A stretch of 26,909 nt of DNA from positions 1,426,643-1,453,551 of the forward strand of contig NC_043740.1 in the NCBI RefSeq assembly GCF_004337985.1, in the 5' to 3' direction. The notes under the pieces are model-generated. The model saw only the letters and a program-made list of their open reading frames with translations. It did no database searches and was not told where the DNA came from. The stretch is from Pyricularia pennisetigena (lineage: Eukaryota > Ascomycota > Sordariomycetes > Magnaporthales > Pyriculariaceae). Made by a program: the position numbers and the translations under genes. Each line of letters begins with the position of its first letter. The first letter of the stretch is position 1. Below, one piece after another: positions 17,455-26,909 of the stretch.

Positions 17455-19648
17455 ATGGCACCGGAAAAGGCCCCTCAGAAGTTTTCGCGGTCATGGGATG
17501 CGCTCACGCCGCCTCTTGCCGACTTCATCCTAGAAGCAGTGGCGTCGATGGGTTTCAATGAGCTCACACCAGTACAAGCCGCAACATTACCACTGTTCCG
17601 AGGCAACAAGGACGTAGTGGTCGAGGTTAGTCCTAATTCTCAAGAACCAAATCAATTTCACAACAACTGCTCGTAGTTTTACTGACAAAAAACAACCCTC
17701 CCAAATCAGGCTGTGACGGGCAGTGGCAAGACCTTGGCTTATCTCAGTGAGTGACTAGATTAAACAAACTCATGAACCGTCAAGGGCAGGGCAGGGCAGG
17801 GCAGGGCAACTACTTACACAATTTATACAGTCCCGATTATAGACAAAATTCTTAGGCGAGATGATGTCCTCAAACGACATCATGTTGGCGCCGTCATCGT
17901 CTCTCCTACCCGAGAGCTGGCAACTCAAATTCACAGTGTTTTAACATCATTGTTATCCTTCCATGCACCGTCAGCTGAATTTTCGTCATTCCTCAAGGGA
18001 GACGAAAAAAGGCCTGACACGACAGTTCCAGTGCTCATTCCACAGCTGCTTGTCGGAGGCACGGTCAAGGTTGCACAAGATCTGTCGACTTTCCTCCGCC
18101 TCAGTCCAAACATCCTGGTTGGCACTCCCGGCAGACTGGCAGAGCTTCTTTCCTCTCCATACGTGCACACGCCTCAGTCGTCCTTTGAGGTTCTAGTCCT
18201 TGACGAAGCTGATCGCCTGCTCGACCAAGGATTCCAGAAAGAGCTGCAACGCATCTTGGGCTTCTTGCCTAAGCAGAGGAGAACCGGACTGTTCAGTGCG
18301 AGTGTCTCGGATGCGGTTGGCGAGCTTGTGCGTGCCGGGTTGCGAAACCCGCAGCGCATTGCTGTCACTGTCAAGCGGCTCACGGATGGCGGCGTCATCG
18401 AAGACAGGAAGACACCTGCGAGCTTGCAGATGTCGTATCTCACAGTACCTGCCAGTCAGAAATGGCCGGCGTTGATTCAATTTCTCAAAAAGGTGGAGCC
18501 GACACCGTTGAGGACGATAATATTCGTGTCGTCATGTTTTGCTGTAAAGTACGGCGTTCTGATCCGTTGTATTGCACCAAAATTATCTACTGACATGGTA
18601 CAGATACTTTCATGCTGTCATCACATCATTACTTCCTAAGGACGTTTCATTAATTCCTTTACATGGAAAGCAAGAACCTCACGTGAGGGAAAAATGCTTT
18701 GAGCGATTTGTTGGATCGTCGAGTCCATCGGTTCTCCTCACTACAGGTATTACTTTCTAGATTCGATCAAAAAATAAATACGCATACCTAACAGAGTAAA
18801 CAGATGTTGCCGCACGTGGCCTTGATATCCCACAAGTTGATGTCGTTTTTCAGCTTGACCCACCGTCAGACCCCAAGACATTCGTCCATAGAGCTGGTCG
18901 AGCAGGGCGAGCAGGTCGTAGGGGCCTCGCAGTGGCCCTACTCCTTCCTGGGCGCGAGCAGGACTACGTTGGATTCTTGGAGGTTCGCAAGACACCCATC
19001 ACACCGCTTACCAATCCCGAAATCAAGGTTTCAGATGAAGAAGTGGCTACCTTTGCCGCAAAGGTCCGAAAACAAGCGATTGCAGATAGAGAAGTGTTTC
19101 AGCTATCACAAAGGGCGTTTGTGTCGTGGGCCAGGAGTTATATTGAGCACAAGGCCACTAGTATATTCAGAATCACCGACGTTGACTGGGTCGATACGGC
19201 TCAAGGGTGGGGTCTGGTGACCCTACCAAAGATGCCTGAGCTAAAAGGATCCGGGATAGACCGCAGTCTTGGTCACGGTATAGACGTTGAAAGCATCCCG
19301 TTCAAAGATAAGGCCAAAGAGAAGAAGCGACAGGAGGAATTAGCCCAGGCTGAGGAGGACAGGAAGAACGGTGTACTCAGTGCCAAGGCCGCTGCGCTCG
19401 CCGCTAAGAGGAAAAAGAACGAGGCCTGGAGTGGAAGGCAAGGGCAAGAAGATAGCAGGGTGGAACGGAGGGAAAGGAAGCAGCGGAAGAGGGAGGCCGT
19501 GAAGGTGTCCAAGATGACCGATGAAGAAAAGGCAGAGCAGAAGAGACTCGAGGACATGATTGCCGAGGTGAGGAGGAGGAATCAGGAAGCATCTGCATTA
19601 GCCAGTAAAGATGGTGATGATGAGGATGGATTTGAAGGCTTTGATTAG
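17455..19648 (+). CDS. spb4: ATP-dependent rRNA helicase Spb4
   Basis: Five exons (17455-17625, 17710-17746, 17831-18548, 18604-18746, 18804-19648) join in frame to 637 residues, close to the usual size. The four introns are 84, 84, 55 and 57 nt. DEAD-box motifs appear in order: a Q-motif region with ELTPVQ near 36-41, AVTGSGKT at 58-65, PTRELA at 95-100, GTPGR near 167-171, DEAD at 194-197, SAS at 225-227, [12 protein letters not shown] at 355-366 and HRAGRAGR at 385-392. After the helicase core come the conserved C-terminal extension (DUF4217 region; AFVSWARSY) and a Lys/Glu/Arg-rich coiled-coil tail. Spb4 acts in the nucleolus in assembly of the 60S subunit and maturation of 25S rRNA. Motif III is SAS where most DEAD-box proteins have SAT. 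The second exon is only 37 nt and carries most of the Walker A motif, so correct splicing is needed for activity. Confidence 0.96.
17784..17808 (+). repeat. (GGGCA)5 tandem repeat in spb4 intron 2
   Basis: Five perfect GGGCA units lie in the 84-nt intron 17747-17830. They give five runs of three G with two-base CA loops on the transcribed-sense strand, a textbook G-quadruplex pattern, ending 22 nt before the acceptor. The repeat fills 25 of the 84 intron bases. Confidence 0.85.
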
Positions 19649-20324
19649 TCGAGAGCTATCACGCGCTTATTGCTTCACTCCAAGATAGCTCAGGTCTGTC
19701 TTGATCTTGGGACCTTCTTGCATTCATTTTGGTCGGGCATGATGGTGACCTTGAGTAGATCTGGGTTCTGAGACCACCGAGAAACAGGCATGCTCGTGAG
19801 TCGAAGTACCTACCACTACAGTAGGTAGCCTATTTATCGTGCCTGAGATCTCCATGTCAGGCGTATTCATATTTCTTGCATCTCTGAAACGGCAACCAAT
19901 GCCGGACTGCGGGTTAGGGTCTGAATTGCGGAGTTGAGGCCACGCAGAGCGATCCGCAGTGGGGCTCCCGCCACTACCCTCACCTCAGGCAAGTCTGGGT
20001 GAGCATCTCGAAACATACCTTATTGCAGAAGAGGCGACATTGCATCAAAGATCCGGGTGGCTTACGGTCCTTTCCTTTATTTCACTGCTTGCGTGCGAGC
20101 TCTAGATTTTTTTTGTTCTTTCTCTGTTTGTTCAGACAGATCTCGGTCTAAAATAGACAGTTCTCGTTGACGCCAAGCTTCAACAAGTGCCAAGCTACCC
20201 TGAAGAACCAGGTACCTACCTAGCTTACTTCACCTCCCAACTGACGGCTGCGTTCGAGGTCCTGTTTCGAACCGATCTGCCAATACCTCGACAGCCACAT
20301 CATCAAAAGCAACACAACACAACA
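19649..20324. other. Spacer between spb4 and sec18
   Basis: It holds the 3' flank of spb4 and the promoter and leader of sec18. There is a short inverted repeat (TACCTAC at 19807-19813, GTAGGTA at 19821-19827) that could form a 7-bp stem with a 7-base loop after the spb4 stop. A single telomere-like GGGTTAGGGT stands near 19910. The last 200 nt are T- and C-rich and lead into the A-rich context CACAACAATGG of the sec18 start. No further gene was recognised. Confidence 0.5.
19807..19827 (+). terminator. Small stem-loop after spb4
   Basis: TACCTAC and GTAGGTA are perfect complements separated by CACTACA, 159 to 179 nt after the spb4 stop codon. It might lie in the 3' UTR. A role in 3' end formation is a guess; such 7-bp stems also arise by chance. 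Confidence 0.2.
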
Positions 20325-23033
20325 ATGGATATGCGGAATAACTTGTTTGGGCAGGGCCCACGAGGAGGCAGCGGCCTCCCTGGCCGGCAGGTACAACGAC
20401 CTTCTGGCGGCGGCGCACCTCCCCCAGGCCGATATGACAGCCCGCAGGGCGGATATGGTGGCTCCCAGGGATACGGACAGCAGCAGGCTGGCGGCAACTA
20501 CGGACCCCCGGCAACACAACAACCAAGACAGCCTTCCGGTTACGGAAACCCGCCCCCAGCCGATAACTACGGTGCCCCGTCGGGACGCCGGGTGCGTCTG
20601 CGGCTTGCCAAGGTGGAGGACAAGACACTGCAGATGAACTACATCTTTACAAATATGTACGAAGCACAAAAACACTCGTCTCTTATTTTGCCACTATTGA
20701 TAATGTCCCGAGTAACTGACCTCCTCTTTTTACCGCGATCAACAGCTGTGCCGTTTCTCCCAGCGACTTTCCAAGCTCTCGCGATGGCGACCACTACATC
20801 CGTCTTACCGGCCCCCAGCTGCGCGGCGACTACGTTGTCATGGCCCGCCCCACACCAGGCTTCCCACCCGGATGCATCAGCCTTTCGGATCCGCAACGCA
20901 CATGGCTGCAGGTCGGCCTGATGGACGAGCTCGAGGGTGAACTGTATGATCCACTTGGGGGCGGCACACCGTACCTTGGCGCCATTGACGTCGAGGTCGG
21001 CTTCGCCTCAAAGGCCAAGTTCACTGAGGAGGCATACGATCAGGATGAGCTGCAGCGCATGATGGTATCGACCTTTGCTAACCAGATGTTTGCTCCCGGG
21101 CAGCGGATCCTGATGGACGTCAGGAGCATACCGCTGGCTATCCAAATCAAGACGGTCACACTCGTAGACTTGAGCATGTCGGAGAAGCCGGCCGGCGATG
21201 GGGCTATGACGAGCTCGGATCCGAACAAACGGGGTGTCTTGACCAACCAGACTGGTGTGACCTTCTTCAAGGATCCGAAGACGAGCATCAAACTCAAGGC
21301 ATCGAGCCGCAAGGCTGCTTCGAACGCCATCGTTTCGCCAGACTTCAAGTTTGAGGACATGGGTATTGGTGGTCTTGACAACGAGTTTGCAACTATTTTC
21401 CGCCGTGCCTTTGCCTCGCGCATCTTCCCGCCAGAGCTCATCGAAAAGCTAGGAATCCAGCACGTCAAAGGTATCCTCTTGTTCGGCCCTCCCGGTACAG
21501 GAAAAACCCTGATTGCCAGGCAGATCGGCAAGATGCTCAATGCCAGGGAGCCCAAGATCATCAACGGACCCGAGGTGCTGAACAAGTACGTGGGTCAGTC
21601 AGAAGAGAACATCCGCAAGATGTTTGCGGATGCGGAGAAGGAGTACGCGGAGAAGGGTGATGAAAGTGGGTTGCATATCATCATCTTCGACGAGCTGGAC
21701 GCTGTTTGCAAGCAGCGTGGGTCAGGTTCCGGAGGCGGCACGGGTGTCGGCGACAGTGTCGTCAACCAGCTGCTCTCCAAGCTGGATGGTGTCAACCAGC
21801 TTAACAATATCCTGCTCATCGGTATGACCAACCGCAAGGATATGATTGATGATGCACTGCTACGTCCCGGACGTTTGGAAGTGCAGGTTGAAATAAGCCT
21901 GCCAGACGAGCCCGGCCGTGAGAAGATTTTGCAGATTCATACAACCAAGATGGTGAAGAACAACGTCATCGAATCCGATGTAGACCTGCGAGAGCTGGCG
22001 GCCATGACCAAGAACTTCTCGGGCGCCGAGATCAGCGGTCTGGTAAAGGCGGCCACATCTTTCGCCTTCAACCGCCACACCAAGGTCGGGACCATGGCAG
22101 GTGTGTCTGACAATGTGGCGGAGATGAAGGTTAACCGCGATGACTTCTTGCACGCGCTGGGTGAGGTCAAGCCGGCGTTTGGCATGGACGAGGACAAGCT
22201 CGGCGCGGTTATTCGACACGGCATCATCCACTTCTCGCCTGCCATCGACAGCATCTTGCGCGACGGCATGATAAACGTCGACGCTGTCCGCGACCTCGAG
22301 CAACTGAATCTCTTGTCTGTGCTGCTCCACGGCCCTGAAGGCAGCGGCAAGACTGCCATGGCCGCCCACATCGCCATCCAGTCCGGTTTTCCGTTCGTCA
22401 AAACGATCACGGCAGAGATGCTTGTTGGGTGCCGCGACGAGGTCGGCAAGAAGGACATGATCCACAAGGTGTTCACTGACGCTTACAAGTCGCCGCTGAG
22501 CTTGCTCATCCTGGATGACATTGAAGAGATGATTGAGTGGAACCCTATTGGGCCTAGGATGAGCAACATGATGGTTCAAGTTCTGAGGACGCTTATGAAG
22601 GCGTTACCTCCGAAGGTATGTTATTTCCATTTGTTCTCCATTTTGAATACTTGTGGAGGTGTGAATGTCGTATTTGGTTCATATGCTAAGCCTTCCCTAG
22701 GGTCACCGCCTGCTCATTTTGGCCACAACCTCTGTTCGTTCGGTATTGCAGCAGCTTGACATGATGAAGGCGTTCAACGCCGAGATCGCGATCCCGGCCA
22801 TCAAGAACCTTCAGGAGCTGTCCCGGGTATTGGGAGAGTCTGGCATGTTCGAATCGCAGGACCTGAACGTGATCGTTAACACGATTGGCAACATCACGGG
22901 GACGGACAAGGTCAACGTGGGCGTCAAGACGGTGCTGACTCTGGCATCGACGGCACGCAAGGCGCCTGATCCTGTCGACTGGTTTTCGGAGGAAGTGGCA
23001 AAGGCAATCAACAACAACATGCCGCAATATTGA
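20325..23033 (+). CDS. sec18: Vesicular-fusion ATPase Sec18 (NSF)
   Basis: Three exons (20325-20656, 20746-22615, 22701-23033) give 844 residues. Intron 1 (89 nt) has GTACGA, a CTGAC branch site at 20716-20720 and AACAG; intron 2 (85 nt) runs GTATGT to CCCTAG. Residues 1-87 are a Gly/Gln/Tyr/Pro-rich low-complexity extension. The N domain (about 88-290) binds the Sec17/SNAP-SNARE complex. D1 has Walker A GPPGTGKT at 358-365, Walker B IIIFDE at 422-427 and the arginine-finger region MTNRKDMIDDALLRPGR at 471-487. D2 has Walker A GPEGSGKT at 640-647 and LLILDDIEE at 697-705. The hexameric enzyme uses ATP to take apart cis-SNARE complexes after membrane fusion throughout the secretory and endocytic routes. 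In D2 Walker B the acidic pair is DD, as usual for the weakly hydrolysing NSF D2. The gene looks complete and functional. Confidence 0.97.
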
Positions 23034-23771
23034 GCACACAGTGATGTACAAGGGACATGAGAATAAGATATCTAGTCTAGTGTTCTTGGGTAAATGATAC
23101 ACAGGGCGGGTTGCAGCGTTGTCGACGATCAGCTGACGTATAATCGTATTTTGAATGCCATGTTCGTATTAGTAAAGAACTTGATGATGGCGAAAGACGT
23201 CCAGCAGCTTCTTCAGGTCCTGTGTTTTTTGAAGTTGACATACGCCTTGTCCTATCGGGTGTATATGCTGCCTTGAATGTGCGGGCAAGGTCAGGATGCC
23301 AAAGCAATACATAGATTTTTTTTTCATCTCGTTCAATACATTGGCAATTGGGGCCATATGTGGTATATGCCATGGTTTAGAAGGCCACTGCATCTAGTTT
23401 CAAAGGCAGCTAGTTCGAACTGGTTTGGTCACGGTTTAATCACTCTCCAGAACAATCCGTGCTTCGGAGCCGACAGCGAATTCAAGCTTTTCATAAGTTG
23501 GGACGGACATATCACCGTCCTATTTCTCTCGGGGTTCAGCATCCCACACACAGTACTACTGTTTTGCTGATAGCAACCATGTTTTGTATTCAGGTTGTTA
23601 TCTCATGTTGAAAACATAGAGTGGACTAGACATTACCCCTTGTGAGATCCCATCCCTTTTTTTCAACCCCCCTTTCAAATCGTCTTTGCATTGCTACAGA
23701 AACGCACAAATCATCGGCGACGGAATCCGCTTCGGGATGGCGCCGGTCGGTTGATTTATCCCGCCCAAAAA
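23034..23771. other. 3' flank of sec18 up to the gap
   Basis: No gene was recognised in these 738 nt. Frames up to 98 codons on either strand lack family features. The stretch next to the gap (23650-23771) becomes C-rich on the plus strand and ends in a short A run directly at the first N. Confidence 0.45.
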
Positions 23772-24106
23772 NNNNNNNNNNNNNNNNNNNNNNNNNNNNN
23801 NNNNNNNNNNNNNNNNNNNNNNNNNNNNNNNNNNNNNNNNNNNNNNNNNNNNNNNNNNNNNNNNNNNNNNNNNNNNNNNNNNNNNNNNNNNNNNNNNNNN
23901 NNNNNNNNNNNNNNNNNNNNNNNNNNNNNNNNNNNNNNNNNNNNNNNNNNNNNNNNNNNNNNNNNNNNNNNNNNNNNNNNNNNNNNNNNNNNNNNNNNNN
24001 NNNNNNNNNNNNNNNNNNNNNNNNNNNNNNNNNNNNNNNNNNNNNNNNNNNNNNNNNNNNNNNNNNNNNNNNNNNNNNNNNNNNNNNNNNNNNNNNNNNN
24101 NNNNNN
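23772..24106. other. Assembly gap (335 N)
   Basis: All bases are N. The left edge ends in AAAAA and the right edge begins TCCCTC followed by A11. A-runs on both sides suggest that simple sequence stopped the assembly. The true length is unknown, and frames that cross it are meaningless. Confidence 0.99.
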
Positions 24107-26909
24107 TCCCTCAAAAAAAAAAAGTACTGCCTCGTAGGAAAGGTGGTCGAATGCTATCCATTATCTATTACTAAACCTCACCCTGCCTAGGATTCGATGA
24201 GAATAATGATGGCTAGCTGACACGCTTTCTGTGGGTGTAACAAGTGTTTATAGTACTGCGCTGGTGACTACTCTTTTTGCAACCCAATATGGAGAACTCT
24301 GTTGATCCCTTGGATGGCCCCTTCTCGTCTTTAGTGAACCAGACCCTGCAAGCGGCAGATAGTCAACGGTCACTGCGCACAAATCAATAAGGGAATAGGG
24401 TTCTAGCGTACATTCAGCGGTGTGTTTTCATGCATACAGGCGTGCAGTGTAACAATGGCACGCATCCTGCAAGGCGATGAGAAAGTGGGGAAGTTCCATG
24501 GAGGGAAAGACGCTCGTCCTCGGCAGTGGAGTTGCTGCCTTTACTGGAGTCCATCGAAGTGCTCTCTAAACCAAACAAGTTGTGCTATTTTGGACGCTGT
24601 GACAATAGATCTTACCCTTATCGGCGTGGCTAGTACCGTCTCAGCTGCGTGGCGAATGGAGACAACGAATGCACTCTGGTCCATAGCGGGCCTTTGATCT
24701 GCCAGAGGTTTATACTTTGTAGAGATTAATTTCGTTAAGGATACGACGAATGAGAAAAAGGCCGATGAATCAGTACTACTTGATAGCAGAGAGCAACCAA
24801 TGCCTCGGCGCGGCGAAGAATTTATTGTATGTGATGAAGGTACGAATAGATTGATTAAGGTTCATTTTGTTTTCCCCCTTCGACCCTAACCTAGCCCGAT
24901 TTTTTGTTGTACAGCAAGCATCAAAGCAAACCACATCGGGAATAGTGGGTGATGTATTAGCTTGCATGGCAACGGTTTTGATTATCCTTACAACGATTTG
25001 GCTTTTGCAGCGAAAACAGGGTGAGCTAGGCATATAGTCAGTCCATGTAATCAATCAGTTCTACCATCGCAGCAGCATCAGTCAAAACAAGCGAGACACG
25101 TCCCATCTGCAAATCCTACCGTTTGGGTGTTGCCGGTGCACATCTCCCGCACCCTCGAACAAGGGGGTGGCTGATCTTTTGCTATTTTACATCATCCCTT
25201 ATTTTTAGGTAGTGCTGCTCGACGGCAAACATCCGTAGTGTCCGTGTCGTTGTTTGTGTCATGAGTTTTGTTTGTTGTTTTCATTTTTAAGGAACACAAT
25301 CAGATCGGGAACAAGCCAAAACGCGTCATGCCTCCAATCTGCCTTCAAATACCCATCTATCTCTCTCCATTTCGGGTAAGCACTTGGCTACGTTTCAATA
25401 ACATTGAAAGTTAATCACTACCACGGTAAATGTCAGAGAAAAAAATGTCCACGCGAGATGCACGCGAGCTAGAGATTGCTCGGGCAGCTACTCGCTTAGT
25501 GAGGACAAGGGGGGACGATGTGAAGCACGCTACTGTCTCTTCGACATAGAAGCAAAAAAGAAACGTTCTGTGTCAAAATCCAGGTTGGGGCTGGCTTTAT
25601 TCCGAGATCCCCGATCCATCGGGTTTCAAGATCAGGTATAGTGTACATACCTTGGGTACCTGGGTAGGCGTCATTTGAAGTTGCGCAGAAGCGATGCAAA
25701 TAACAGACCAGGGACCAACGCTGCGCAAAATGCACCTGTTCGGTCTGGTGGCTTGCATTGACGAGAATCTGGGGCAATTGACCATCACATAGGAGCAATT
25801 TCTGTCTAGGTTTTGAGGAGAAGGGCGATGCTGCAGTGACATGGCCGGTGATCAAGATAACTACGACTGGTATGTGACAAAAAAAAAAAAAGCCTCCCAA
25901 TTGGATCACATCTTGCACATCAAAAAGTGGCCTGAGATGATACACCTTTCAGCACCACTTCGCACCTGCCTATTCATCCTGATGCCGGCGTTGCCTCCAC
26001 TGTAATGGGGCATAACTCGGTGACAGGTGTTGTTTGTTTTGTGGCTGGCACGGGACGATTTTCTGGTACCGGCGTTAGTTTCTCCTCCCGCCTCCAGCCA
26101 ACCTCAACGAAGGTGTGTGGAGCCAGTGTTATCCACAGGCACAAACTCGACTGTGATCCAATTACTTGGGACGAACCTAGCGCATGCTAAAATGAGCTAC
26201 GAGCTTGTACTTTGTATGGGTAGCCCCGTGCGCACCGTTTTCCCCATCTGTTTTGATTGACCAATGCACGATCGAATGGGGTTGGTAGCAAATACAATTA
26301 ATTCAAACAGGAAGAAAATCCTGAGCTGAACGTGCAGTGTTTCGCACCGTTGTACGTTTCATATGAAGCATAAAAAGAAGAACTGCATCTGCTGATTTAT
26401 TTAAGGAACCTTCTTAAAGCCTGAATATGCCTTTCATTGATTGTCCTTCGCGCAGACAGACTCATGGGGCCTTTTTGCTTTGCAGGGATACTGGGAAAAG
26501 ACATGAGCTGCATAAAAATGTACCCACTGTGGCCCGCGCAATGACAGAGTGATCATCAATTAGCCCCTCACTCCCCATTTCGACTCCTCTCCTATTACCA
26601 CCTTCCAACCACATGGAATCCAAGCTGATGGTAATGACAACCCCGAAACCATAGAAACAAAATGCTAACGTGTGGTTAACGACCACCGACACGTCATGAG
26701 GGAATCATTGGTTGGCCTGGGAAAACATAAGACTTGAATCAAGATCGGGACAAGGCAATCCAGGGATTTTTACCAGGGCGGGAATTCTGAGTTGGTCTTC
26801 TCTGGTCTATCAAAACTCAAATGGATAACAAGAAAATGTACCTAAATACTTAACAACAGATAAAAGATACTTTGAATCGCTTAACTTTTTTTTTTTTTTT
26901 TTTTTTTTT
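24107..26909. other. 2.8 kb right end without a recognisable gene
   Basis: I find no gene, tRNA or repeat element that I can support. The longest frame, 149 codons on the minus strand at 25496-25945, has a run of Phe from an A12 tract and no conserved features. A single CCCTAACC occurs near 24888. The window ends with a T24 run (26886-26909). The area may be promoter for a gene beyond the window, or may hold non-coding transcripts. Confidence 0.4.

Noticed and set aside
17784..17808. Tandem GGGCA repeat considered as part of a CRISPR-like or satellite array
   Set aside because: The unit is 5 bp without spacers and lies inside a spliced intron of spb4; it is a microsatellite with quadruplex potential.
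21040..22579. Long minus-strand frames (181, 239 and 179 codons) under sec18
   Set aside because: They mirror the codon bias of a clearly identified gene and overlap one another in different frames.
998..23033. Idea of a functional membrane-trafficking cluster (stomatin, Kxd1, Dgk1, Sec18)
   Set aside because: The genes are on both strands, separated by unrelated genes and long spacers, and each is a housekeeping gene. Nothing shows joint regulation.
25496..25945. 149-codon minus-strand frame at the right end
   Set aside because: It includes a Phe run from a homopolymer tract, and the remaining residues look random.

Overview
The window looks like nuclear DNA from a filamentous ascomycete, most likely a Sordariomycete. 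The reasons are short GT-AG introns (55 to 231 nt) with CTGAC or CTAAC branch sites 15 to 25 nt before the acceptor, A-rich contexts before start codons, one gene per transcript, GC-rich coding DNA separated by T/A-tract-rich spacers, and protein families with the sizes usual in filamentous fungi. I cannot name the species. The DNA is draft assembly: 335 N lie at 23772-24106 and the window ends in a T24 run.

Left part (1-8030). A stomatin/SPFH membrane protein (998-2154, +, one intron) is followed by a Cir_N-domain, RS-rich nuclear protein (2935-4278, +, with an 8-nt first coding exon). Next come a small lipocalin-like conserved protein (4559-5197, -) and a small orphan protein with a basic nuclear-type signal (5910-6458, +). 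A 1.57 kb convergent spacer follows, with no recognisable gene but a CACGTG site and a 14-bp G/C palindrome.

Middle part (8031-17454). A three-exon gene on the minus strand (8031-9039) was assembled here by splicing. It encodes a KxDL-family (Kxd1) subunit of the BLOC-1/BORC-type lysosome/endosome complexes, with a long Tyr/Ser-rich N-terminal half. A 5.9 kb stretch without a recognisable gene follows (9040-14943). Then comes the CTP-dependent diacylglycerol kinase Dgk1 (14944-16170, -), which shares a 1.28 kb divergent spacer, containing an A33 run, with the next gene.

Right part (17455-26909). Spb4 is a DEAD-box rRNA helicase of 60S ribosome assembly (17455-19648, +, five exons). Sec18/NSF is the SNARE-disassembling AAA ATPase (20325-23033, +, three exons). 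After that there are about 3.9 kb with the assembly gap and no gene I can support.

The genes do not form an operon or a biosynthetic cluster. Four act on membranes or trafficking (stomatin, Kxd1, Dgk1, Sec18) and two on RNA (the Cir_N protein, Spb4), which is an ordinary housekeeping mix. I see no CRISPR array, tRNA, rRNA or intact transposon, and no convincing new multi-gene system. The most unusual items are telomere-like repeats used as coding sequence in the stomatin gene, a (GGGCA)5 quadruplex motif filling part of an 84-nt intron of spb4, the Kxd1 N-terminal extension with a long overlapping frame, and the large gene-free block.
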